Origin: Adiantum capillus-veneris
Taxonomy: Eukaryota; Streptophyta; Polypodiopsida; Polypodiales; Pteridaceae
DNA length: 64,000 bases
Direction: 5' to 3'
Assembly (NCBI GenBank): GCA_014529385.2
Contig: CM043948.1
Location: 24,045,451 to 24,109,450, forward strand
Below, in pieces: positions 47,636 to 57,210 of this stretch (position 1 is its first letter; each line of letters opens with the position of its first letter). The notes beneath the pieces are model-generated. The model was not told where the DNA came from. It did not search any database and saw only the letters and a list, made by a program, of their open reading frames with translations. The position numbers were made by a program, and so were the translations under genes.

Positions 47636-47661
47636 AACACACACACACACACACACACACA
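47290..47661. repeat. Compound microsatellite: (CT)n, (CA)n, (CTAT)n with a higher-order unit
   Basis: CT tracts separated by ACACACACACACAATGCC, (CTAT)n and CTACACAAACAATGGCTC occur in the same order about twice, then again in part. This gives a higher-order repeat of roughly 150 bp. It ends in a CA tract that runs directly into LINE copy 1. Confidence 0.92.
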
Positions 47662-47886
47662 CAGCCGTTTTTTGACCTAGTAGACAGCAGTTCACTCTTT
47701 TGACCATAACTTGCTCATCCGAACTCCGATTTAGGTGATCTATAGCCTCAATCGAAGAGCACGAAGCCCTCTACGCATTGATGTAAAGACAGAATTTTTC
47801 TGTGTAATGGAAGGCTTTGCTGTAACAGCATCTCAGAACTGAAAAAATCGTCAAAACTTTGCGTTTTTGTTGCCGACTTGAAGGCA

Positions 47887-48819
47887 ATGTCAGACAAAAC
47901 TCGCAAGGGTGGAAAAGCCACACTCGCCATGGAGAATGATGCAAAATCTCCAAGGAATTTGGATGCTAATCCAACCACATCGTCTACAACAACGGAAGCA
48001 ATGATCATGGCTTACTTGATCTCGTTACAAGAAACCGTCAACAAGCAAGGTGAAGAGTTACGCGCACTTGCAATGGAGAATGGTACTTTAAGAGTTCTCG
48101 TTGTGGAGAATGAGCACCTCAAGAAGGTTCTTGAAATGCAAACAACACGCTTGATGCATCTTGAGAATGAAGTTCAAGAATGTAAACGCTCTCTTGTGGA
48201 CATGAATGTAGTGAAAGAGCGCTTGAGCAAAGTTGAGAGTGATCATGTATTGAAAGAGGAAACGATAGATACAATACGACATGATGTATGTGAGATGAGA
48301 AATGCATCCAAATCATGGGCTGATATATGTAAGGATAATGTGGTTTCTACATCTACTATCACGCAAGCCGTTGTCCAAGCAAAGAATGTAGAGAATGTGG
48401 ACACTCAAGAATTGCAAGAACGACAAAAACGCTCAAAGAACATCGTCATTCGTGGAATCAAGGAGGAAAGCATGAAAACACCCCAATCTCTTGCGGTTGC
48501 TATTGAAGAGTTTTTTGCTACACACTTTGGCATGTCAGGAATCATGGCTTATGGTGCACATCGAGTTGGAAAACAAGGAGTCCCTCGCTCGGGAGAAAGA
48601 CCTATTGTATGTACCATGGCTGATGAGGTAAAGAGAAAGATCATCCTTGACAATGGTTGGATCTACCTCAAAGGAACGGGTTGTAATGTATATGAGGATC
48701 GCACTCTTATGCAACAAAATGTACGTCGCAAAGCATACGAGGAAAGAAGCAAGAAGGTTAAGGTATCATCTCAAGAAGAAAAGGCACTTGAGGAGGATGC
48801 AAGTCCACCCAACAAATAG
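47887..48819 (+). CDS. LINE copy 1 ORF1: coiled-coil RNA-binding protein
   Basis: 310 residues from the ATG at 47887 (the frame is open a little upstream, but this ATG matches copy 2). Seen: a basic/Ser-rich N-terminus, then a long heptad-like coiled coil from about residue 45 to 135 (ENEHLKKVLEMQTTRLMHLE). An RRM-like domain begins KNIVIRGIKEE (about 185). The C-terminal part has RPIVCTMADEVKRKIIL and VYEDRTLMQQNVRRKAYEER. This order (coiled coil, RRM, C-terminal domain) is that of vertebrate-type L1 ORF1 proteins (Transposase_22), not the zinc-knuckle ORF1 usual in plant L1. It would bind element RNA as a multimer. No zinc knuckle. It ends at TAG 48817-48819. Confidence 0.8.
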   Translation: MSDKTRKGGKATLAMENDAKSPRNLDANPTTSSTTTEAMIMAYLISLQETVNKQGEELRALAMENGTLRVLVVENEHLKKVLEMQTTRLMHLENEVQECKRSLVDMNVVKERLSKVESDHVLKEETIDTIRHDVCEMRNASKSWADICKDNVVSTSTITQAVVQAKNVENVDTQELQERQKRSKNIVIRGIKEESMKTPQSLAVAIEEFFATHFGMSGIMAYGAHRVGKQGVPRSGERPIVCTMADEVKRKIILDNGWIYLKGTGCNVYEDRTLMQQNVRRKAYEERSKKVKVSSQEEKALEEDASPPNK

Positions 48820-48828
48820 GGACACATG
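48817..48828 (+). other. ORF1 stop and ORF2 start in the same frame (TAG GGA CAC ATG)
   Basis: ORF1 TAG and ORF2 ATG are separated by two codons in one continuous frame. The same layout is found in copies 2 and 3. TAG followed by GG also occurs at the gag-pol readthrough site of gammaretroviruses; whether readthrough or reinitiation is used here is unknown. Confidence 0.85.
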
Positions 48829-51800
48829 ATCTATGAGACCAACTCACGCTTGCGAATAAGCTTTTGGAATTGTAACGGGTATCCATGGAATGCGGGAATT
48901 GGCATTGATGAGCTTACCAATGACTCCGATGTGATACTTCTTGTCGAAACATGGGAGCATGATGCGCAACGAATTCTTGGATTTGACAAATACGATGTAC
49001 ATTCTTTGATGTGGGCCAAAAATGCAAAGCAACGAAGAGGCCAAGGAGGCGTAGCATGTATGACCAAAAAGGATTTGAAAGATGTTTCCATTGTCAAAGA
49101 AGATAAGTATAAACGCTACTTATGGCTGAAAATCAGCCCACCAAATGGTCAAGTCATGTTTGTGGCCGGATGCTACATTCCTCACTATGACTCCAACTTT
49201 TATGCTCGCTTGAATATGGATAGAGATCAGCCCTTTGTTGAACTAGAGGAAGACATTGCTCATTACAAGGATCAAGGTGAAGTCATTGTTTTTGGAGACA
49301 TGAATGCTCGCACAAATATGTTACAACACGACACACAACAAGTCGACATGCCGCATGTATCAAGGAGAGTGGATGACTCATACATGTATAATCGAAGTTC
49401 TAATGATGCAAACGAAGTGGATCACTATGGAAAGTCACTTCTACATATGTGCAATAGTACCGGAATGCTCATTGCAAATGGTGTATCTCTATGGCAAGGC
49501 ACCAATGACTTTACATGTAGAAAGCACAATGGTGCTAGCGTGATTGACTATATGTTGTTCTCGGAAGCCACTCTAGAATGCATACAAAGCTTTACACTTG
49601 GTGAATGGAATCCGGAATCGGATCATAGGATGTTATGTATTGACCTCAAGTGTGGTAAACGGCCCGAGCATGTAGCCTCCAATCATGATGTGAATCATTT
49701 GTACCTACGTCTAGACTTCAAACGAGCACTTATATATGCTGATATGGTGGACCAAATGTTAAGCATGATAGAGCATCAAGGGAGCCCAACATTAGAATGC
49801 AAGTGGAAAGTTTTCAAAGAAGTAATTTTCTCTTGTGCGAAGGAATGCTTTTCGGCGAAACACATGTCTTGCAAAAGGTCTAAGAAGGGTAGCACCAAGA
49901 AGAAATGGTTTGACATGGAATGTAGTCAAGCCCGAAAACACTTGCTAAGATTGGATGCAATCAAAGACAAGGAAGTTTACTTGGAATGTTCACACACATA
50001 CAAAGCACTTGTTCAAAAGAAGAGGAGAAGGTGGGAAGTCGAAAAACAACTTCTTTTAGCACAAGAGAAAGCACATGCATGTGGCAAGTTTTGGCAAAAT
50101 CTAAAAGGCAAGCGCGTTGAGAGCTTTGGTGACTTGACTCTTGAGGATATGTATATGCATTGTAAGAACCTCTATGAGCAACCCAATGTTGATAAGATGG
50201 AGGGTTGTAGCTCCCTTCCATTTATGTCTCCCTTCTTTACCATTGAAGATGTATGCCGCGCGCTTGAGAAACTTGCTACTCGCAAGGCAGGTGACCTTCA
50301 AGGTGTCAAGGCTGAAATGATTAAATGGACAAGCAAGAAAACACGATATTGGATATGCGATATGTTTAACCTTGCACTTCAGTATGGCATGCCTCATGAT
50401 TGTAGTGCAAATTGGATCAAACCTTTGCACAAAGGAGGAGATGTGAACAATGTGAACAACTATCGCACTATAATGGTTGGTTCTTTGATGGCAAAGTTAT
50501 TTGGATGTATCATGGAGATGAAGATAAGTGAATGGGCTGAAAAGAATGGCAATCGTGCGCTTGGCCAAGCAGGTTTTCGAAAGCATCATAGCACTATTGA
50601 TCACCTTGTCACTCTTCGAGTTCTTATGGAAGCGTCTCGATTGAAAGGAAAAAAGTTGTATTGTTGCTTTGTGGATTTCAAGAAAGCTTTTGACATGGTA
50701 CCGCGAGGAAATCTTTGGAGACGTATGCAAAGCCTTCAAGTGCCGAGAGAATTTATGCATGCAGTCTTTCGCATCTACCAAAAAGTGATATGTCGATTAC
50801 GTATGGGATATGGAATTTCAGAATTTTTTGCAAGCACTATTGGTGTCAAACAAGGATGCCCACTTTCCCCAACCCTCTTTGGGCTACTCATTGATGAATT
50901 GGAATACATGGTTCTTGATTTTATGCAGCAAGAAGGCATAGAAGAGGTTAAGATTGGAAATGCGGTGATCATGCTTTTGCTTTATGCCGATGATGTAGTG
51001 CTCTTGGCACATACCTTAGAAGATGCACAAAAGCTTATGAGTGTCTTGGAACGCTTTTGCCTACATAGCGGGCTGATCGTGAATGGATCCAAAACCAAGG
51101 TTATGCTTGTAAAGACCCTCAATGACGAAAATCCATGCATTGTATACAACAATGAGAAACTTGAAGTGGTAGATCACTTCAAGTACCTTGGCCTTGAGGT
51201 TCCATCCAATCATAAATGGAAGGATTGTGCAATGCGTCGCTTGGAAGCCGGAAAGAGGGCTTATTATGCATTTCAGAACATGTGCAATGCAGGAGAGATC
51301 AAGTGTTGGGCTCTCAAAAAGTACCTCTTTGACACATTGGTGACACCGGTGCTTCTTTATGGAGTGGAGGTGTGGGGTGGAAGCATCAGGAAGTCTACTT
51401 GGAAAGAGTTTGAGAATGTTCAAAAGCATTTTCTCACCAACTTTCTCCAAGTCAAGACACAAACACCCTACATGCTCTTACTTCTTGAGTCCAGATCGCT
51501 TCCCATTGAGGTCTTGGGCATGGAAAGGGTTGTGGAGTACATGCGTAAGACACAACGTAGCCCTTTGCATCGACTTCCTAGAATCGCATATGAAGCAAGT
51601 CAAAAGGTTCAAAAGACATGCAAGAGCAAAATACTAAGTTCGGGGTGGATGCTTGATATCAAGAAATGGTTTGGAAGATGGGATGCATGTCACTTGGTCA
51701 AGGATGCGTCGATCAACTCCCAAGTTAATGAGGCCTTCTTACAACGCCAATGTATCATGGCTTGGGAGAAATCCGGAGGTTCTCGCTTCAGCCATTACAC

Positions 51801-52206
51801 CACACACGTTGCCCCAAACTACAAATCTCTCTTCTTCTCGGAACGAGGTAACCGAACCCATTCCTACATCCTTGAACCCATCCCGTTGAGTGCGATCCGC
51901 ACCATTGCCTCCATTCGTCTTAGCTCCCATTCTCTACGCTGCGAGATAGGACGTTGGGGCACTGGCGAGGAGTGTCATCGACTTTGCACCTTATGCCCTC
52001 GTCAAGTGCGAGAGAGTGAGTACCACACACTACTTGAGTGCTCAGCTTTTGACCACATTAGGTCCTCTTTTCCCCATATATTCAGCCATGAGCTCTCCCT
52101 ACATACCTTCCTCTCCCAACCACGATGTGGACTCTCTATTGCGACGCTCATTTCAGCGTTTTTTGAGCATCGAGAGTCACTTATGAACTCCACCCACACC
52201 ACGTGA
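48826..52206 (+). CDS. LINE copy 1 ORF2: endonuclease, reverse transcriptase, CCHC
   Basis: 1126 residues, intact. APE-type endonuclease at residues 1-275: FWNCNG, LLVETWEHD, VAGCYIPHYDS, VFGDMNART, SVIDYMLFSE, ESDHRML, with all catalytic positions present. A basic linker follows. RT at about 480-800: KPLHKGGDVNNVNNYRTIMV, CCFVDFKKAFDMVPR (Asp at about 617), GVKQGCPLSPTLFGLLIDEL, LLLYADDVVLLA (YADD at about 720), KYLGLEV. The C-terminus has a CCHC-like site CTLC...EYHTLLEC (from about 1054). It nicks target DNA and copies the element RNA there. It is not of the plant L1 type seen at 19999; the RT clade was not determined. There is no RNase H. Confidence 0.92.
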   Translation: MIYETNSRLRISFWNCNGYPWNAGIGIDELTNDSDVILLVETWEHDAQRILGFDKYDVHSLMWAKNAKQRRGQGGVACMTKKDLKDVSIVKEDKYKRYLWLKISPPNGQVMFVAGCYIPHYDSNFYARLNMDRDQPFVELEEDIAHYKDQGEVIVFGDMNARTNMLQHDTQQVDMPHVSRRVDDSYMYNRSSNDANEVDHYGKSLLHMCNSTGMLIANGVSLWQGTNDFTCRKHNGASVIDYMLFSEATLECIQSFTLGEWNPESDHRMLCIDLKCGKRPEHVASNHDVNHLYLRLDFKRALIYADMVDQMLSMIEHQGSPTLECKWKVFKEVIFSCAKECFSAKHMSCKRSKKGSTKKKWFDMECSQARKHLLRLDAIKDKEVYLECSHTYKALVQKKRRRWEVEKQLLLAQEKAHACGKFWQNLKGKRVESFGDLTLEDMYMHCKNLYEQPNVDKMEGCSSLPFMSPFFTIEDVCRALEKLATRKAGDLQGVKAEMIKWTSKKTRYWICDMFNLALQYGMPHDCSANWIKPLHKGGDVNNVNNYRTIMVGSLMAKLFGCIMEMKISEWAEKNGNRALGQAGFRKHHSTIDHLVTLRVLMEASRLKGKKLYCCFVDFKKAFDMVPRGNLWRRMQSLQVPREFMHAVFRIYQKVICRLRMGYGISEFFASTIGVKQGCPLSPTLFGLLIDELEYMVLDFMQQEGIEEVKIGNAVIMLLLYADDVVLLAHTLEDAQKLMSVLERFCLHSGLIVNGSKTKVMLVKTLNDENPCIVYNNEKLEVVDHFKYLGLEVPSNHKWKDCAMRRLEAGKRAYYAFQNMCNAGEIKCWALKKYLFDTLVTPVLLYGVEVWGGSIRKSTWKEFENVQKHFLTNFLQVKTQTPYMLLLLESRSLPIEVLGMERVVEYMRKTQRSPLHRLPRIAYEASQKVQKTCKSKILSSGWMLDIKKWFGRWDACHLVKDASINSQVNEAFLQRQCIMAWEKSGGSRFSHYTTHVAPNYKSLFFSERGNRTHSYILEPIPLSAIRTIASIRLSSHSLRCEIGRWGTGEECHRLCTLCPRQVRESEYHTLLECSAFDHIRSSFPHIFSHELSLHTFLSQPRCGLSIATLISAFFEHRESLMNSTHTT

Positions 52207-52225
52207 CATGTTCATTTGGTCCCAT

Positions 52226-52241
52226 AGGTCATATTTGACCT
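52226..52241 (+). other. 3' UTR hairpin of LINE copy 1
   Basis: AGGTCA-TATT-TGACCT, a perfect 6-bp stem with a 4-base loop. It lies in a block conserved with copy 2, just before ACGATAATA and the microsatellite tail. Confidence 0.85.
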
Positions 52242-52259
52242 CCCAGGACGATAATAGAA

Positions 52260-52300
52260 CTATCTATCTATCTATCTCTCTCTCTCTCTCTCAAAAAACG
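52260..52300. repeat. (TATC)n(TC)n tail joining LINE copies 1 and 2
   Basis: Tail of copy 1 followed by CAAAAAACG, then CAGCCG of copy 2. The eight bases before CAGCCG may be an untemplated or ancestral 5' end. Confidence 0.85.
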
Positions 52301-52524
52301 CAGCCGTTTTTTGACCTAGTAGACAGCAGTCCACTCTTTTGATCATAACTTCTTCATCCGAACTCCGATTCGGGTGATTTATAGCCTCAATCGAAGAGCA
52401 CGAAGTCCTCTACGCATTGATGTAAAGACAGAAATTTTCAGAGTTATGGAAGGCGTTTCTGTAGCAGCATTTCCGAAGTGAGCAAGTTCAACAAAATTGA
52501 TTCTCATCTCCTATTTTACATACA

Positions 52525-53475
52525 ATGTCTTCCGGCACTCGCAAGGGTTCTTCTTCTTCAACAAGGTCCACAACCATTGTGGAAAATGATCCAAAATCTC
52601 CTAAGTGTGGAGATAGCAACACAACCACTCAACCAACGACATCGAAAACCATGATCATGGCATACTTGGTATCATTGCAAGAGACCGTAAACAAACAAGG
52701 CAAAGACTTACGAGCACTTGCAATGGAGAATGGCACACTAAGGGTACTTGTGGTTGAGAACGAGAATCTCAAGAGGACACTTGAGATGCAAACAACACGT
52801 TTGATGCAACTTGAAGAGGAAGTCAAGGAATGTAAACGCTCTCTTGTGGACTTGAATGCTTTGAAGGAGCGGATGAGCAAAGTAGAGCATGACCATGTAT
52901 TGAAAGAGGAGAAATTTGACACTATGAGCCGGGATGTATGCGACATGAAAAGTGTATGCACAAACAAGTCTTGGGTTGATGTATGTGGTAGCAATGTAGT
53001 TTCTAATTCCTCACTCATGCAAGCTATGGTTCAAACAAAGAATGTTGAGAATGTGGATGTGGAGGAGTTGAAGGAACGGGAGCGACGTTCCAAGAACATT
53101 GTTATTCGTGGAATTCCCGAAGAGAAGTTAGAGACACCTCCTTATCTTGCCATTGTTATTGAAGATTTCTTCAAAACCCACTTTGCTATGTCCGGAGTTA
53201 TGGTCTATGGAGCACATAGAGTGGGGAGGCAAGGAGCTCCTCGCTCGGGAGAACGGCCAATTGTATGCACCATGCCGGATGAGACCAAGCGAAAGATTAT
53301 CCTTGATAATAGTTGGATCTATTTGAGAGATACAAAATGTTTTGTATGTGAAGATCGCACTATTAAGCAACAAAATATGCGTCGCAAGGCATATGAGGAA
53401 AAGAATAATAAAAACAAGGAGATCTCTAATGAAGAAAATGTGCCCAAGGAGGAGGCAAGTCTCTCAAGCAAATAG
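52525..53475 (+). CDS. LINE copy 2 ORF1
   Basis: 316 residues from ATG. It has the same architecture as copy 1: coiled coil (ENENLKRTLEMQTTRLMQLE), RRM-like start KNIVIRGIPEEKLET, and C-terminal RPIVCTMPDETKRKIIL and CEDRTIKQQNMRRKAYEE. The frame is intact despite many substitutions relative to copy 1, which suggests it was kept by selection while active. Confidence 0.8.
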   Translation: MSSGTRKGSSSSTRSTTIVENDPKSPKCGDSNTTTQPTTSKTMIMAYLVSLQETVNKQGKDLRALAMENGTLRVLVVENENLKRTLEMQTTRLMQLEEEVKECKRSLVDLNALKERMSKVEHDHVLKEEKFDTMSRDVCDMKSVCTNKSWVDVCGSNVVSNSSLMQAMVQTKNVENVDVEELKERERRSKNIVIRGIPEEKLETPPYLAIVIEDFFKTHFAMSGVMVYGAHRVGRQGAPRSGERPIVCTMPDETKRKIILDNSWIYLRDTKCFVCEDRTIKQQNMRRKAYEEKNNKNKEISNEENVPKEEASLSSK

Positions 53476-56400
53476 GGATGCGTGACCTATGAGACCGAGT
53501 TACAATTGAAAATATGCTTTTGGAATTGTAATGGATACCCATGGAATGCGGGGGTTGGCATTGATGAACTAACAAGCAAAGCCGATGTTGTACTTCTTGT
53601 TGAAACTTGGGAGCATGATACACAAAGGATTAACGGCTTGGAGGATTACAATGTACATTCATTGATGTGGTCAAAGAATCTCAAGCAACGAAGAGGACAA
53701 GGAGGGTTAGCATGTATGGTTAAGAAAGGATTGGAAGATTTTGTATCAATTGTGTCAGATGACAAGTACAAACGTTATATATGGCTGAAAATTATGACAC
53801 CAAAAAGAGCACCCATTTTTGTAGCCGGTTGCTACATTCCTCATCATGATTCTCCCTTTTATGCTTGCATGGATAGAGATCAACCATTTTCTGATTTGGA
53901 AGAGGACATTGCTTATTTCAAAGGTGAAGGTGATGTTATTGTATTTGGGGATATGAATGCTCGCACAAAAACATTGCAACATGATACTCAACAATTTGAT
54001 ATGCCATACATTTCAAGGGAGTTGGAGGAAGTTCACTTGTATGATTGTACTTCAATGGATGAGAAAGAGCCGGATCACTATGGAAAGTTACTTTTACACA
54101 TGTGTAATAACACGGGTATGCTCATTGCCAATGGTGTATATTTGTGGAGTGGAACCAATGGATTTACATGTAGGAGACATAATGGGGATAGTGTGATTGA
54201 CTATATGCTACTCTCTGAAGCCATCATGTATCGCATAAAGAGTTTTATGTTTGGTCAATGGACCCCGGAATCCGACCATCGCACCTTATGTATTGACCTT
54301 TCATGTGGAGAAGGAACTAAGCATGATAATCTCAGCCAAAGGAAAGAGAAGTTATCACTATGTATGGATTTCAAACGGGCACCAATGTACATTGAAATGG
54401 TTGAGCAAAAATTATGGATGACAAAGCTTCAATGTGATGCACCATTGGAAACTAAATGGGAAGCTTTCAAGAAAGCTATTTGTTCTTGTGCGGAAGAATG
54501 CTTTGCCATAAAGCATCTCCATGGTATCAACAAAGATAGATCACGCAAAAGGTGGTTTGATAAAGAATGTCAAGATGCTCGAAACTCCTTGATAAAGCTT
54601 GATGCAACTAGGGACAAAGACAACTATCAAAGTCATTTGCATACATACAAGGCATTGATTCAAAAGAAGAGAAGAAGATGGGAAGTAAAGCAACAAGAAT
54701 TTCAAGTCCAAGAAAAGGCACATGCATGTGGAAGATTTTGGAGAAACTTGAGAGGCAAGCGGGTTGAGAATTTTGGTAACTTGAGTCTAGTGGATATGTA
54801 CACACATTGTAGGCAATTATATGAGCAAGAAAATACTGAAAAAATGCCATTTTATCGTTCACTCCCATGTATGCCGTCTTTTTTTACTATTGAGGATGTA
54901 TGCGGTGGGCTTGAAAAGTTGGCCACTCGCAAAGCGGGAGATCTTCAAGGTATCAAGCCGTAGATGATCAAATGGACGGGAGATTTTATCCATGAGTGGA
55001 TGTGTGATATGTTCAACCTTGCACTTCAACATGGTATGCCTTATGATTGGAGTACTAATTGGGTTAAGCCTTTGCATAAAGGAGGGGATGTAAAGAATGT
55101 AAGCAACTACCGGACTATAATGATTGGGTCTCTTATGGCAAAGTTGTTTGGGTGCATAATGGAGATTAAATTAAGTGATTGGGTTGAAGAGAATGACAAG
55201 CGTGCAAAGGGACAAGCGGGTTTTCGTCGATGCCATAGCACCATTGATCATCTTGTCACTCTTCGTGTTCTCATGGAGGAAAGTCGGTTGAAAGGCAAGC
55301 GATTGTATTGTTGTTTTGTGGACTTTAAGAAAGCCTTTGATATGATTCCACGTAACAATCTGTGGAGAAGGATGGAAGAACTCCAAGTGCCAAGTGAGTT
55401 TATGCTTGCGGTTTCTCGAATCTATGAGAAGGTGATTTGTCAATTGCGCATGGGAAGAGAAATTTCAGAAATTTTTGTAAGCACTATTGGGGTTAAACAA
55501 GGATGTCCATTGTCACCAACTCTCTTTGGTCTATGCATCGATCAATTGGAACAAATGGTACTTGACTTTATGCAAGAAAAAGGCATTGAAGAGTGCTTTT
55601 GTTGTATGCGGATGATGTAGTGCTTCTAGCACACACTTTAGAAGATGCACAAAAGCTTATGGTTGTCCTTGAGAACTTTTGCTTGCATAGTGGGCTGATT
55701 GTAAATGAATCCAAAACAAAGGTTATGCTTGTGAAAACCAACCATAAGGAGAAGCCATGCATTGTGTACAACAACGAGACACTTGAAGTTGTTGAGAGCT
55801 TTAAGTACCTTGGCTTTGAGGTTCCATCCAATCACAAGTGGCATGAATGTGCTATGCGTCGTTTGGAAGCGGAAAAGAGAGCATATTATGCATTTGAGAA
55901 CATGTGTAATGCGGGAAACATCAAGTGTTGGGTTCTCAAGAAGTATCTTTTTGATGCATTTGTGACACCGGTTCTTCTTTATGGAGTTGAAGTGTGGGGC
56001 GGGAGCATCTCAATGTCTACTTGGAAAGAGTTTGAGAATGTCCAAAAGCGTTTTCTTACAAACTTTCTCCAAGTTAAGACACAAACACCATATATGCTCT
56101 TACTTCTTGAGTCGGGATCTCTTCCAATTGAGGTTATGGGCATGGAAAGGGTTGTGGAGTACATGATAAAGATGCGTCAAAACCCCTCACATCGACTTCC
56201 TACAATTGCATGGGAAGCAAGCAAAAAAGTTCAAAAGACGCATAAAAGCAAGATCTTGAGCACGGGATGGATGCAAGACATAAAGAAGTGGTTTGGGAGA
56301 TGGGATGCATTACACTTGCTACATGATGCTTCAATTGACTCTCAAGTGAATGAAGCTTTTCTACAACGCCAATGTATTATGGCTTGGGAGAAATCCGGTG

Positions 56401-56849
56401 GGTCACGCTTCATACATTACACCACCTATATTGCCCCCAACTACAAAACCATGTTCTTCGCTGAGAGTGGAAACCGTACTCACACTTACATGCTTGAGCC
56501 TATTCCCTTGTCCGCGATACGCACTATCGCAGCAATTCGGCTTAGCTCCCATTTCCTTCGATGCGAGATAGGGCATTGGGGCAATGGAGAAGAGTCAAAT
56601 CGATTGTGCACATTATGCTCACTGCAAGTTCGAGAGTCTGAGTACCACACACTACTAGAGTGCTCAGCTTTTGATCACATCCGAACTTGCTTCTCTCACA
56701 TTTTCAGCCATAACTTAGACCTACACACTTTCCTCTCCAAGCCGAAGTGTGGGCTCTCCATTGCGACTCTCATCACTACAATTTTGGAGCATCGAGAGTC
56801 ACTCATCAACCATACACATACTACATCACATGTAACTTTGGTCCCATAG
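53476..56849 (+). pseudogene. LINE copy 2 ORF2 (two lesions)
   Basis: In frame with ORF1 across TAG GGA TGC GTG. The codon at the ORF2 start position is GTG, not ATG, and the first downstream ATG is about 50 codons into the endonuclease. Endonuclease FWNCNG, VFGDMNART, SVIDYMLLSE and SDHRTL are present. TAG at 54961-54963 interrupts the linker. A deletion of about 25 bases, relative to copy 1, at about 55593 shifts the frame just before YADD. Downstream the frame is open to TAG at 56849, including the CTLC...YHTLLEC site. Confidence 0.9.
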
Positions 56850-56864
56850 GTCATATTTGACCTC
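56849..56864 (+). other. 3' UTR hairpin of LINE copy 2
   Basis: AGGTCA-TATT-TGACCT, identical to the copy 1 hairpin although the surrounding subfamilies have diverged. Confidence 0.85.
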
Positions 56865-56877
56865 CGAGGACGATAAT

Positions 56878-56882
<5 letters not shown>

Positions 56883-56965
<83 letters not shown>

Positions 56966-57035
56966 TTTAATCAATGAAGATTAAGACACTGGAGGAATCC
57001 CTATCATGCTGACATTCGGCTTAAGTAGAACTCAC

Positions 57036-57134
<99 letters not shown>

Positions 57135-57210
57135 TCAATAAGGATTAAGATATTGAACGAATTCATATCATGCTGACACTCACCTTAAGAGAAACTCACA
57201 CTTAGAACTA
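56883..57210. repeat. Duplicated (CT)n(CA)n microsatellite locus
   Basis: A unit of (CT)n, (CA)n and about 70 bases of unique sequence (AATCA(A)T(G/A)A..GATTAAGA..., CATGCTGACA) occurs twice, with the second copy starting near 57041. LINE copy 2 ends in the first CT tract. Confidence 0.9.

Larger units (their letters stand above)
47662..52292 (+). mobile_element. Microsatellite-associated LINE, copy 1, both ORFs open
   Basis: About 4.6 kb. It starts CAGCCGTTTTTTGACC directly after a CA repeat, has a 5' UTR of about 225 bp, ORF1 (47887-48819), ORF2 in the same frame (48826-52206), a short 3' UTR with a hairpin, and a (TATC)n(TC)n tail. Neither ORF has an internal stop, so this copy could encode active proteins. 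A near-identical copy begins at 61355, and a diverged copy follows head-to-tail at 52301. No poly(A) tail and no discernible target duplication (flanks are microsatellite). Confidence 0.92.
52301..56882 (+). mobile_element. Microsatellite-associated LINE, copy 2 (diverged, defective)
   Basis: Same layout as copy 1 and directly downstream of it, same strand. Start CAGCCGTTTTTTGACC, ORF1 52525-53475, ORF2 frame 53482-56849 with lesions, 3' hairpin at 56849-56864, then a (TC)n(AC)n tail/flank from 56883. It is clearly diverged from copy 1 over both ORFs, so it belongs to a different subfamily. Confidence 0.92.

Noticed and set aside
47238-47703. Three overlapping Ser/Leu/Thr/His frames of about 115-145 codons
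   Set aside because: Pure translations of CT/CA/CTAT microsatellites; no gene.
48088-48316. Minus-strand frames inside LINE ORF1 (repeated in copy 3)
   Set aside because: They recur only because the copies are near-identical; shadows of ORF1.
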